From assembly GCA_031294825.1 (NCBI GenBank), contig JAUMPM010000018.1, positions 62,001-126,000 of the forward strand: DNA of 64,000 bases. The letters are read 5' to 3'. Shown here piece by piece: positions 51,003 through 59,541 of the stretch. Each line of letters starts with the position of its first letter. Position 1 is the first letter of the stretch. The translations under genes were made by a program, and so were the position numbers. A model generated the notes under the pieces. That model ran no database searches. It worked only from the letters and a program-made list of their open reading frames with translations, and was not told the origin of the DNA. This DNA is from Collinsella sp. GTDB taxonomy: Bacteria; Actinomycetota; Coriobacteriia; Coriobacteriales; Coriobacteriaceae.

Positions 51003-52040
51003 CTAAAGGCCGCCATCCCAGTGTCGAATCACGAATTCTCGCAGGTCGTTCTGCCGTTTCTGGAACACCTCGCTTCGGTCGCACTTGAGGCCCATAGCGA
51101 GCGCGATGGCGTTCATCGCCCGATGCAATTGCAGCTGGTGGGCAAACTGGGTCCCGGTGAGGACGATCATCCTAAAGCCCAGCGCGCTCAGCACGGTCAT
51201 ACGCTCCGCATCCGACGCGCTGCGCTGTTTATCAAGATGGTCCGAGCCGTTGTATTCAATCCCCGTACCGCTCGCAGGCGCATATACGTCGATCTCGAAA
51301 TACCCGGACTTAGCGAGATACTTGAACTCGTTGGGAACATCGACCCGATGGTTGAGCTCGATCTTGGCGTATCCCAGCCCTCCCTGGGAACGTTTTGCCA
51401 CGACCATGATTGCGGTGGCCGTCTCCATGGGCGACCGCGCGCCATCGTGCACGCGCCTGAGCACGGCAGCCGCGCGCACAGCCCCCTGACGAGATCGGTT
51501 CTCATTGCAATAAGCAATCAAGTCGGCAACGGTATACCTCTGCCCCATCTCGATATAATCGCCTGTCGACAGATGATTCAAATGGTATCGGGCACAGATT
51601 TCGTAGCCATATTCCAGCTGCTCGGGCTCACTCATCCACGAACCCGCTTGGACAAAGCACATGGCCTCATCAACCACCAGAAGGCCCTCTGCCACCTCGA
51701 TAAGATGGCATGGAGGTATCGGCGCCCCAAACACGTGGCACCTAAATCCAGCCGGCGTCGAGCGCTCAAAATCGAAGTTGACGAGCTTATCGATATGATC
51801 GAGCTCTTCTCGCGGAATACCAAGCGCAACCAGATAGTCGGTAACGATCCCAACTGCCGTTGAAGCCCTCAGCCCCTTGGTATCTAACCCCAATTTGGGC
51901 AGGCCCGCAGTCGGCTCCGCCTCGTTAGCAAGCGAGTCCTCATCGTATAGGCTGCTTGCTCGCGAGAGCGGCTCGGACGGGCGTGCCACGTTGTGGTGCA
52001 GCCAGGCAGTCTTATGGGACAGGACGATCGGCAGGTCCAT
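51003..52040 (-). CDS. Protein with C-terminal DUF559/Vsr-like nuclease fold
   Basis: 345 residues, cytoplasmic. The N-terminal half is not recognised. The C-terminal third resembles the endonuclease-like domain of actinobacterial DUF559/AbiEi-type proteins: GARSPMETATAIMVV, then FEIDVYAPASGTGIEYNGSDH, then SASDAERMTVLSALGFRMIVLTG. The acidic residues in PME, EID and IEYNG would fit a PD-(D/E)xK active site, though activity is unproven. GGAGGG precedes the ATG. The gene is bracketed by two nearly identical family 2 hairpins in direct orientation (50901 and 52142). No toxin or restriction partner is adjacent. Confidence 0.6.
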   Translation of the reverse strand: MDLPIVLSHKTAWLHHNVARPSEPLSRASSLYDEDSLANEAEPTAGLPKLGLDTKGLRASTAVGIVTDYLVALGIPREELDHIDKLVNFDFERSTPAGFRCHVFGAPIPPCHLIEVAEGLLVVDEAMCFVQAGSWMSEPEQLEYGYEICARYHLNHLSTGDYIEMGQRYTVADLIAYCNENRSRQGAVRAAAVLRRVHDGARSPMETATAIMVVAKRSQGGLGYAKIELNHRVDVPNEFKYLAKSGYFEIDVYAPASGTGIEYNGSDHLDKQRSASDAERMTVLSALGFRMIVLTGTQFAHQLQLHRAMNAIALAMGLKCDRSEVFQKRQNDLREFVIRHWDGGL

Positions 52041-52141
52041 GAGCCCTCCAATGGAGTCGGATAACCAACCTTATTCCCCTGCCCACGGGTCCGCACACCT
52101 TCGTGCGCAAGAAAGCGATTCCACCCGATCGAGTGGCAGAA

Positions 52142-52206
52142 AAACCATCACAACATTCGATGCTTTTCCCGTTTTTAGCGAAAAACGTCGAATGTTGTGA
52201 TGGTTT
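52142..52206. repeat. Dispersed hairpin, family 2 copy d
   Basis: Perfect 19-bp arms (52142-52160 and 52188-52206) with inner stem CGTTTTT / AAAACG, as in copy c. It lies between the divergent nuclease-like gene and the MATE gene. Confidence 0.87.
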
Positions 52207-52290
52207 GAGGCGAGGCGAAGTGAGGGGCACAGAGGGCCAAAGCATCGCGCTCGGAGCGTGTCTTTTTTCGCCCCACTGTCAACACAAACC

Positions 52291-52321
52291 TTGACTCTAC
52301 AATCGTTGTAGGGTTTTCACT
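52291..52321 (+). promoter_or_regulatory. MerR-type promoter and operator of the MATE gene
   Basis: -35 TTGACT (52291-52296) and a probable -10 TTCACT (52316-52321) are 19 bp apart, the long spacer typical of MerR-activated promoters. The spacer holds the dyad CTACAA-TCG-TTGTAG (52297-52311), extendable by one mismatch to ACtCTACAA / TTGTAGgGT. The regulator encoded after the pump is of the BmrR type, which fits. Confidence 0.75.
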
Positions 52322-52361
52322 ACACTGGTACGTAAACAAACCCAGCCAGAAAGCCCTGCCC

Positions 52362-53708
52362 ATGGAACACGACCTCACACGCGGCAATATCCTTAAGACC
52401 ATCGCGGTCTTTGCTCTGCCCTATATGCTTTCGTACTTTTTGCAGATGCTCTACGGCATGGCCGACCTGTACATGATGGGGCAGTTTAGCGGCGCCGCCG
52501 GCATCACCGCCGTGGCAAATGGCGCGCAGACGCTCTATATGATTACCGTGGCACTCGTGGGCCTGGCCATGGGAACCACGGTGGTCGTCGGCCACGCCGT
52601 GGGTTCGCGCCGGTTTGACCGCGCCGAGACCGCCATCGGCAACACCATCACGCTCTTTATGGGTGTCTCGGTGGTGCTGGCCGCCATCCTGCTTGCGCTG
52701 TGCCCGCAGATTGTGGCGCTCATTGGCACGCCGGCCGAGGCGGTAGAAGGCACCGCCTCCTACCTGCGCATTTGCTTTATCGGCATTCCGTGCATCGCCG
52801 CATATAACATCCTTTCGGCCATCTTTCGCGGCCTGGGCGATTCGCGCTCGCCCATGTACGTGATCGGCGTGGCATGCATCATCAACATCGCGCTCGACTT
52901 TCTGTTTATCGGGCACATGGGGCTCGGCCCCGTGGGCGCAGCGCTCGGCACGGTAACCGCCCAGACGGTCAGCGTTGCCCTCGCGCTCGTGTGGCTCAAG
53001 AGCCGCCGCACGAACATCCACGTTAAGCGCAGCGACCTGCGTCCCCAGCCCGAGGTGCTCGGCAGCATCCTTAAGATTGGCGTGCCCGTGGCCGTGCAGG
53101 ACGGCTGCATCCAGGTGGCGTTTATGTTTATCACCGTCATCGCCAACCACCGAGGGCTCGTCGACGCCGCCGCCGTGGGCCTGGTCGAGAAGATGATCAG
53201 CTTTTTGTTCATTGTGCCGAGTTCCATGGGAGCCACCGTCAGCGCGCTCACGGCGCAAAACGCCGGCGCGGGCAAGGGCGACCGCGCGCGTCAGGTGCTT
53301 AAGGACGCCATGACCATCTCGGTGGTGTACGGCTGCCTGATCACGGTGCTGATGTGGCTGGTGGCGCCGGCGTTTATTGGCTTTTTTGCCAAGGACGCTA
53401 CAGTAGTCGCAGCCGGTACCGGCTATATGCGCAGTTATATTTTCGATGCAATCTTTGCCGGCATCCACATTTGCTTTAGCGGCTTTTTCGCTGCATACGG
53501 CAAGAGCTACATCGGCTTTGCGCACAACGTGCTGGCCGTGGCGCTCATTCGCGTGCCCGGCGCGTGGCTGTTGTCGAACGCCTATTCCGACACGCTGTTT
53601 CCCATGGGCATCGCTTCGCCGTGCGGATCGATTTTATCGGCAGTCATCTGTGTCGTCGCGTTTACCGTGCTCAACCGCCGCGGAGCTTTTGACAAGCTAG
53701 TGGCGTAG
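52362..53708 (+). CDS. MATE family efflux transporter
   Basis: A 448-residue membrane protein with about 12 hydrophobic segments and internal two-fold similarity, a multidrug/cation antiporter of the DinF/NorM superfamily. It starts with RGNILKTIAVFALPYMLSYFLQMLYGMADLYMMGQF, which is typical of the family. The promoter has a MerR-type operator and the next gene, 54 bp downstream, encodes a MerR-family regulator with an effector-binding domain, so drug-induced export is likely. Substrates are unknown. The ribosome site is weak (GAAAG). Confidence 0.92.
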   Translation: MEHDLTRGNILKTIAVFALPYMLSYFLQMLYGMADLYMMGQFSGAAGITAVANGAQTLYMITVALVGLAMGTTVVVGHAVGSRRFDRAETAIGNTITLFMGVSVVLAAILLALCPQIVALIGTPAEAVEGTASYLRICFIGIPCIAAYNILSAIFRGLGDSRSPMYVIGVACIINIALDFLFIGHMGLGPVGAALGTVTAQTVSVALALVWLKSRRTNIHVKRSDLRPQPEVLGSILKIGVPVAVQDGCIQVAFMFITVIANHRGLVDAAAVGLVEKMISFLFIVPSSMGATVSALTAQNAGAGKGDRARQVLKDAMTISVVYGCLITVLMWLVAPAFIGFFAKDATVVAAGTGYMRSYIFDAIFAGIHICFSGFFAAYGKSYIGFAHNVLAVALIRVPGAWLLSNAYSDTLFPMGIASPCGSILSAVICVVAFTVLNRRGAFDKLVA

Positions 53709-53762
53709 CGGGGCGACGCGAGCCGCGCCCCTCCCCTGCTTTTTACCGAAAGGAGCGGTCCC

Positions 53763-54611
53763 ATGACCGACTCGCCAACCGAACATACCGAGGGCCTGCT
53801 CCGCATTGGCGAAGTGGCACGCCTGTTTAACCTGAGCGTGGGCACGTTGCGCCATTACGAGCAGATGGGCTTGCTGGACCCGGCGCACATCGATCCGGCA
53901 AGTGGGTACCGCTACTACGGATCGCGGCAGCTCTCCACCCTCAACACCATCAGCCACCTGCGCGTTCTTGACTTGCCGCTCGCACAAATCCGCGAGTTTG
54001 TGACTACGCGCGATGTGGACCTCATGCAGCGGCAGCTGGCTCAGCAGCAGGAGCTCATCGAACGCAAGCGCCACGAGCTCGAACGCGTGTCGCGCAAAAT
54101 CGATAACCGGCTTGCCCTGCTGCACAATGCCTTGAACACCGAGCTCGATACCATTTGCACAATCGATACGCCCGAGCTTCGCTGCGCCGTGCTGCGCGAA
54201 CGCGTTAAGCCTACCGACGCCTATGCGCTGGAGTGGCAGATTCGTCAGCTGCAGAAGGGGCAACACGAGACCTTTGTCTTTCTGGGCAACTTGGGCGTTG
54301 GGATTAGCGCCGAGCGCCTGGCCGCCGGCGACTTTAACGGCTACGACGAAGTCTTTCTGCTGCTTGATGACACCGATGAGTACTTGGGCGACGTCGAGAC
54401 GCGGCCCGCCTCGCGCTGCCTGACCCTAAGCTTTCGCGGCACGCACGCGCAGGCAGCCCCGCGCTACGAGCAGCTGCTCGGCTATATGCGCGAACATAAC
54501 CTGACACCCGCCGGTCCGTCGCGCGAGATTGCCCTCATCGACGACATCATCAGCGACGATCCCGCGACCTACGTGACGCAGATCACAGTGCCGGTCGCCC
54601 CGTCCAAATAA
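53763..54611 (+). CDS. MerR-family regulator with GyrI-like effector domain (BmrR-like)
   Basis: 282 residues. N-terminal MerR winged helix (LLRIGEVARLFNLSVGTLRHYEQMGLLDPAHIDPASGYRYY, about 11-53), a long dimerisation coiled coil (about 85-125) and a C-terminal GyrI-like ligand pocket (about 130-282), as in BmrR. It would bind cationic drugs and twist the 19-bp-spacer promoter of the MATE gene upstream. GAAAGGAG precedes the ATG. It is probably co-transcribed with the pump, giving autoregulation. Confidence 0.9.
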   Translation: MTDSPTEHTEGLLRIGEVARLFNLSVGTLRHYEQMGLLDPAHIDPASGYRYYGSRQLSTLNTISHLRVLDLPLAQIREFVTTRDVDLMQRQLAQQQELIERKRHELERVSRKIDNRLALLHNALNTELDTICTIDTPELRCAVLRERVKPTDAYALEWQIRQLQKGQHETFVFLGNLGVGISAERLAAGDFNGYDEVFLLLDDTDEYLGDVETRPASRCLTLSFRGTHAQAAPRYEQLLGYMREHNLTPAGPSREIALIDDIISDDPATYVTQITVPVAPSK

Positions 54612-54655
54612 GAACCGCCCGGAAGGCAGTTCAATCATGCTTTCCGGGCGGTTCT
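54611..54655. terminator. Bidirectional terminator between the MerR gene and ligA
   Basis: Perfect 14-bp stem AGAACCGCCCGGAA / TTCCGGGCGGTTCT with a 17-base loop. The genes on both sides converge on it. TTCTTCAATTT follows on the plus strand. Confidence 0.85.
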
Positions 54656-54675
54656 TCAATTTGGTTATCAATGCG

Positions 54676-56904
54676 CTAAGCCTGGGGCACCTGACCAGTC
54701 GCCAGGATCTGCTCGAGCGCGTCCTCGTCCAGCACGGGTACGCCCAGCTGCTCGGCCTTGGTGAGCTTGGAGCCCGCTTTGGGGCCGGCGACTAGATAGC
54801 TCGTCTTCTTTGAAACACTGCCCGAGACCTTGGCACCAAGCACCTTGAGCGCCGCGCCCGCCTCGTCGCGGGTGCGGTTGACGAGCGTGCCGGTGAGCAC
54901 GAAGGTCAGGCCCGCGAGCGGCTGCGCATCAGCAAGCTCGCCCGCCACGCCAGCATCGGCTGCGGCTTGCGCGTGCGCGGCGCCCAGGTCGACCTCGAGC
55001 GACAGGCCCGCTTGGCGCAGGCGCTCCAGCACGGCAAGGTTCTCGGGCACGGCCAGGAACTGCTTGACGCTCGCCGCAATCTTGGGACCGATGCCCTCGC
55101 ACTCGGCGATGTCCTCTTCGCTCGCCAAGATGAGCTTGTCAATCGACAGGAATCGCTCGGCGATGACCTCGCCCACGCTCTTGCCCACGTGGCGGATACC
55201 CAGGGCAAACAGCACGCGACCGAGCGGCTGGCTCTTGGACTTGTTAAGCTCGGCGACGATCTTTTCGGCCGTCTTGAGGCCCACCGGAATGGAATCGCCC
55301 TTCTTAACGCCCTTTTTGCTGTTGGAGCTGGCATAGATGCGGCCCGTGTCCAGGCCGGCGATGTCGTCGACCGTGAGCTGGTAGAAGTCTGCGACATCGT
55401 GGATCAGGCCGGCGGCAATCATCTTGTCGACGATCTCGTCGCCCAGGCCGTCGACGTCCATGCAGCCGCGGCTCACCCAGTGGAGCAGGCGCTCCTTGAG
55501 CTGCGCGGGACAATCGATGGAGACGCAGCGGTAAGCGACCTCGCCGTCCTCGTGGACCACGGGGCTGCCGCACACGGGGCAGACCTCGGGCATGTGCCAG
55601 TCGACCGAATCGGCCGGGCGCTTGTCGAGCACCGGGCCCACGACCTCGGGGATCACGTCGCCCGCCTTGTGCACGATGATAGTGTCGCCCTCGCGCACGT
55701 TTTTGCGGCGAATCTCGTCGATGTTGTGCAGCGTGGCGCGCGCGATGGTGGAGCCGGCAACCGTCACCGGATCGAACTCGGCGACCGGCGTGAGCACACC
55801 GGTGCGGCCCACCTGGATGCGAATTTCGCGCAGGACGGTCTGCTTTTCCTCGGGCGGGAACTTAAAGGCAATGGCCCAGCGCGGTGCGCGGGCGGTAAAG
55901 CCCAGGTCGAGCTGCTGTTGGAAACTGTCCACCTTTACGACCACGCCGTCGATGTCGTAATCCAGGTCACCGCGGTGCTCGAGCGCCTGGGCACAGAACT
56001 CGTGGACCTCGGCCGGCGTGGCGCAACGAGCCACGTTGGGGTTGACACTAAAGCCGGCGCTACGCAGCCAATCGAGGAACTCGCGCTGGCTGTGGACGTG
56101 CAGCGGGTCGGTATCGGCGATGGCGTATATAAAGGTGGCAAGGTCGCGGCGCGCCGTGACCTTGGGATCCTTCTGACGTAGGCTGCCGGCGGCAGCGTTG
56201 CGCGGGTTGGCGAAGGGGTCGCGGCCCTCGACATCGGCCTCGTCGTTCAGGCGTACAAAGCTGCCTTTGGGCATATAGACCTCGCCGCGCACCTCAATGG
56301 TGCGCTCGCGATCGGCGCCCATGTGGGCGAGTGCCGGCTCGGACAGGTGCATGGGCACGTCCTTGATGGTACGGACGTTGAGCGACACGTCCTCGCCCGT
56401 GGTGCCGTCGCCACGTGTGGCCGCACGTACGAAGGTGCCGTTTTGATAGGTAAGCGCGACGCCCAGACCGTCGATCTTAAGCTCGCAGGTATAGGTGACG
56501 CTACCGGCACCGAGCGCATCCTCGGTGCGTTGGAGCCATGCATCGAGCTCGTCCAGATCCATGGCATCGTCCATGGAATACATGCGCGCCATATGCGTGA
56601 CCGGCGTAAACTGCTCGCTCACGTAGCCGCCCACGCGCTGGGTATAGCTGTCGGGCGTCACCAGGTCAGGATAGGCCGCCTCGATCTCCTGCAGCTCAAC
56701 GAGCATTTTGTCAAAGGCGGCGTCCGTGATCTCGGGCGCGTCGAGCATGTAGTAGCGGTACGCGTGGTAGTCGAGCTCGTGGCGCAGCTCGGCCGCGCGC
56801 GCTGCCGCCTGGGCACGGGCATCGGTCGGTGCGGTGGCTTCCGCGGTCGTGGGCGTTTCGGTATCGATGTCCACACCGTCACCAAACAGGCTCGATTGCT
56901 CCAT
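54676..56904 (-). CDS. ligA: NAD-dependent DNA ligase
   Basis: Seals nicks in replication and repair using NAD. 742 residues, slightly longer than usual because of a low-complexity N-terminal tail. Adenylated lysine K143 in CELKIDGLG; zinc-finger cysteines in CPVCGSPVV and CVSIDCPAQ; helix-hairpin-helix repeats (CEGIGPKIAASV); C-terminal BRCT domain (LAGLTFVLTGTLVNRTRDEA). The ATG at 56904 has GAAGGAG; the longer frame to 56949 lacks support. Essential gene, here transcribed alone. Confidence 0.97.
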   Translation of the reverse strand: MEQSSLFGDGVDIDTETPTTAEATAPTDARAQAAARAAELRHELDYHAYRYYMLDAPEITDAAFDKMLVELQEIEAAYPDLVTPDSYTQRVGGYVSEQFTPVTHMARMYSMDDAMDLDELDAWLQRTEDALGAGSVTYTCELKIDGLGVALTYQNGTFVRAATRGDGTTGEDVSLNVRTIKDVPMHLSEPALAHMGADRERTIEVRGEVYMPKGSFVRLNDEADVEGRDPFANPRNAAAGSLRQKDPKVTARRDLATFIYAIADTDPLHVHSQREFLDWLRSAGFSVNPNVARCATPAEVHEFCAQALEHRGDLDYDIDGVVVKVDSFQQQLDLGFTARAPRWAIAFKFPPEEKQTVLREIRIQVGRTGVLTPVAEFDPVTVAGSTIARATLHNIDEIRRKNVREGDTIIVHKAGDVIPEVVGPVLDKRPADSVDWHMPEVCPVCGSPVVHEDGEVAYRCVSIDCPAQLKERLLHWVSRGCMDVDGLGDEIVDKMIAAGLIHDVADFYQLTVDDIAGLDTGRIYASSNSKKGVKKGDSIPVGLKTAEKIVAELNKSKSQPLGRVLFALGIRHVGKSVGEVIAERFLSIDKLILASEEDIAECEGIGPKIAASVKQFLAVPENLAVLERLRQAGLSLEVDLGAAHAQAAADAGVAGELADAQPLAGLTFVLTGTLVNRTRDEAGAALKVLGAKVSGSVSKKTSYLVAGPKAGSKLTKAEQLGVPVLDEDALEQILATGQVPQA

Positions 56905-57051
56905 AGCGGCACTCCTTCGCTCGATTTCAAACGGATACAAGAGTACCACCGGTCACCATGGGGCCGAATAGCCCTTTCGAACCGCACCGAATCGGCAGCG
57001 GCCGGACCGGGGTGGATCGCGCGATCAAACCATGCCCTGGCCGTTTCTAAA

Positions 57052-57082
57052 TGATCCGTTTTCCTCCGTCCCCAACGGATCA
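57052..57082 (-). repeat. Hairpin with family 1-like core and different arms
   Basis: Perfect 9-bp arms TGATCCGTT / AACGGATCA. On the minus strand the loop begins GGGGACGGAGG, close to the GGGGACAGG core of family 1. It lies after the htrA terminator. Confidence 0.6.
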
Positions 57083-57127
57083 ATAAGAAAAGAGGGGCTG
57101 TCCCACACTTGGCGGGACAGCCCCTCT
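57083..57127 (-). terminator. Intrinsic terminator of the HtrA gene
   Basis: Perfect 14-bp stem AGAGGGGCTGTCCC / GGGACAGCCCCTCT (57091-57104, 57114-57127), followed on the minus strand by TTTTCTTATT. It is 27 bp after the stop codon. Confidence 0.92.
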
Positions 57128-57153
57128 GGCTTCGGCATATGCGAAACGGCTCG

Positions 57154-58620
57154 CTAGTAGCCCTGGCCGTAGCCTTGACCCTGGCCCTGGCCCTGCTGGC
57201 CCAGCAGCTCCTCCAGGTACTGGCGCAGCTGCTCGTCAGTAATACCGCCGTTGCCAGTGTCGGTCGAACTGTCGTCCTGCTGCTGGTTCTGCAGCTTCTC
57301 ATCGGAGCCCAGCTCAACCGTGACCTTCTTCTCCTCCTTGCCGCGCATAAGCGTAATCTCGACCTTCTCGCCCACCTCGTGGCTGCGCAGTGCGATGATC
57401 AGGCCATCGGCGCTCGTGATCTCGTCGTCGCCCAGCTTGGTGATGACGTCGCCCTCTTGGATGCCAGCCTTGGCGGCAGGACCGTCCTCGACGACGCTCG
57501 CCACATACGCGCCGCTATCGGTGCTCAGCTTGTTGGTGCGGGCGTTGAGCGCATTGACGCTCGAAAGCGTAGCGCCCATGTACGGATGCACCGGCGTCTT
57601 GCCGTCGATGATCTGGTCGGCAATGTTCTTGGCGTAGTTAACGGGAATGGCAAAGCCCACGCCCGAGCTGGAGCCCGAGTAGCTCTCGATGAGCGAGTTG
57701 ATACCCACGAGCTCACCATTGTCGTTGACGAGCGCGCCGCCGGAGTTGCCTGGGTTGATGGCGGCATCGGTCTGAATCATATTGGCATAGATGGTGTTAC
57801 CGCTGGTAGAGCTCATGGCCGTTGAGCGGTAGAGCGCCGAGACGATACCGGTGGAGACAGACTGTTCGTTGCCAAACGGCGAACCGATCGCCATGACCCA
57901 CTCGCCCACGTTGAGCTTGGAGGAGTCACCGATCTCGATCGGCGTGAGCTTGGAGGCATCGGCATCCTTGAGCTTGATGACGGCCAGGTCGCTCGAGGCG
58001 TCGTTGCCCACGAACTCGGCCTCGTAGGTGGTGCCGTCGTCCATGGTCACCACGTACTGGTCATAGCCATCGACCACGTGGTTGTTGGTGAGGATATGGC
58101 CCTCGGTATCGAGCACCACGCCCGAACCGACGCTGCCCGAACTATCCGACTCATCAGCAGACTGCGAAAGCGAGCCATTCTGGCTGCCGCTCGAAGTGGC
58201 GGTAATGGAAACCACGGAGGGCAATGCCTTGGCAGAAACGGCCTCGGCCAGCGTGGTGTCCTCGGAGTCGATCGTAATCTTTTGCGTCGACGAACCCGAA
58301 GCACCCGCCGTCACGGCGTTCTTGCCGCCACCGATATTGAGCGTACCGCTCATAATGAGCGCGATGACCAGCAAGGCGCCGCACGCACAACCGGCAAGCG
58401 CCGTAATAAAGATCGGCAGCTTTTTGGTCTTGGTCTTGACCACCGTGTGCTTGTTTACAACCTGCTGGCTGCCCAGCGGCTTGCCGGTCTGCGTGTCGTA
58501 GGCCTGCACGTAGGGAATGCTGCTGTCGGCAGGCGTCGACTCCACCTGCACACGCGGCTGCTGCTGAGTCTCGCCGGCGTTGCCCGCGTCCTGGGGACGC
58601 TGGGAATCGTTCTCGCTCAT
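57154..58620 (-). CDS. HtrA/DegP-like membrane-anchored serine protease
   Basis: A 488-residue quality-control protease outside the membrane. It has a cytoplasmic Gln/Pro-rich N-tail, one membrane span (about 69-90), and a trypsin-like domain with triad H181 (TNNHVV), D211 (SSDLAVIK) and S293 (GNSGGAL). One PDZ domain follows (about 375-465), then a Gln/Gly-rich tail ending GQGQGYGQGY. The start at 58620 is chosen for GAAAGGA upstream; the longer frame has none. The short repeated GQ/GY tail is unusual and variable in such proteins. Confidence 0.93.
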   Translation of the reverse strand: MSENDSQRPQDAGNAGETQQQPRVQVESTPADSSIPYVQAYDTQTGKPLGSQQVVNKHTVVKTKTKKLPIFITALAGCACGALLVIALIMSGTLNIGGGKNAVTAGASGSSTQKITIDSEDTTLAEAVSAKALPSVVSITATSSGSQNGSLSQSADESDSSGSVGSGVVLDTEGHILTNNHVVDGYDQYVVTMDDGTTYEAEFVGNDASSDLAVIKLKDADASKLTPIEIGDSSKLNVGEWVMAIGSPFGNEQSVSTGIVSALYRSTAMSSTSGNTIYANMIQTDAAINPGNSGGALVNDNGELVGINSLIESYSGSSSGVGFAIPVNYAKNIADQIIDGKTPVHPYMGATLSSVNALNARTNKLSTDSGAYVASVVEDGPAAKAGIQEGDVITKLGDDEITSADGLIIALRSHEVGEKVEITLMRGKEEKKVTVELGSDEKLQNQQQDDSSTDTGNGGITDEQLRQYLEELLGQQGQGQGQGYGQGY

Positions 58621-58791
58621 AGCTGCGATCCTTTCGTCTAATAACCAAAGGCCCGCCAAACATGTGGCGGGCCATCATTGTTCACGTTGAGTTGTACCCC
58701 AATATGCGGGCGAACGTGTATGAGAACGCAATCTTTTAGGAAGGCTTAAGTTCTGCTGCAGGCCCAAAAGGAACCCGCACCTGCGTCAAAA

Positions 58792-58824
58792 CCACCACGA
58801 AGGTGCCTGTCCCCTTTGTGGTGG
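58792..58824 (-). repeat. Dispersed gene-end palindrome, family 1 copy f
   Basis: Arms CCACCACGAAGG / CCTTTGTGGTGG (one mismatch), loop GGGGACAGGCACC on the minus strand, followed by TTTT. It lies 4 bp after the GlnR-like gene's stop. Confidence 0.82.
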
Positions 58825-58828
58825 AAAT

Positions 58829-59491
58829 CTAGTCCTTAAACAGATAGCCCACACCGCGGACGGTGGTGATGTGTGCCGCGATCTGCGGGCCCACCTTGGA
58901 GCGGATGCGTCGAATGTGCACGTCGACGGTGCGCGTGCCGCCGCAGTACTCAAAGCCCCACACGCGGTGCAGCAGCACTTCGCGGCTGTAGGCACGGTTG
59001 GGGTGCGTCGCCAAAAAGCTCAGCAGCGAGTACTCCATCAGCGTCAGGTCGATAGGCTCGTTATCGAGCGTCACCTGGTAGGTAGCCAGGTTGATCTCGA
59101 GGTTATCGATGTTGAGTACATCGTCGGCGGTGACGGTCTCCTCCTCGCCCATCAGGCGCTGCGCGCGAGCCTTGAGCTCGTTGGGCGTCGCCGTGGGGCA
59201 TACAAAGTCGGCATGCGCGTGGTTCGGCAGGCGCAGGGTGCCGAGCGCCTCGTCGTCGACGATCACCAGCATGGGGACGCCGCCGCGATCGTCAAGCCAC
59301 TTGGCAATCTGATCGATGCGGTCGCTGCGGATGCCATCGGAATCGAGGATCAGCAGGTCAAAGTCGTGCGCCGCAGTCGGCGAATCGGGGGTTGCCAGGC
59401 TCACCTCGACACCCAGGGTGGTCGTCAAGCTGCGGGCAAACTCGTGGAAGCGCGTCGTGCGCGCCATGAACAGGGCACTCTTTTCGGACAT
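58829..59491 (-). CDS. GlnR-like orphan response regulator
   Basis: 220 residues. The N-terminal domain is a degenerate receiver ([15 protein letters not shown]) without an obvious full set of acidic phosphorylation residues. The C-terminal OmpR-type winged helix is [31 protein letters not shown]...[32 protein letters not shown]...[10 protein letters not shown], which closely recalls actinobacterial GlnR ([25 protein letters not shown]). No histidine kinase is adjacent, and glnA is the immediate upstream gene, 50 bp away. A role as global nitrogen regulator is therefore likely. The ATG at 59491 follows GGAGG. Confidence 0.72.
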   Translation of the reverse strand: [220 protein letters not shown]

Positions 59492-59541
59492 ATCGGCCTC
59501 CAAAGAAATGAGCTCAATCGTACTGGAACAAGCCAGCGCGA

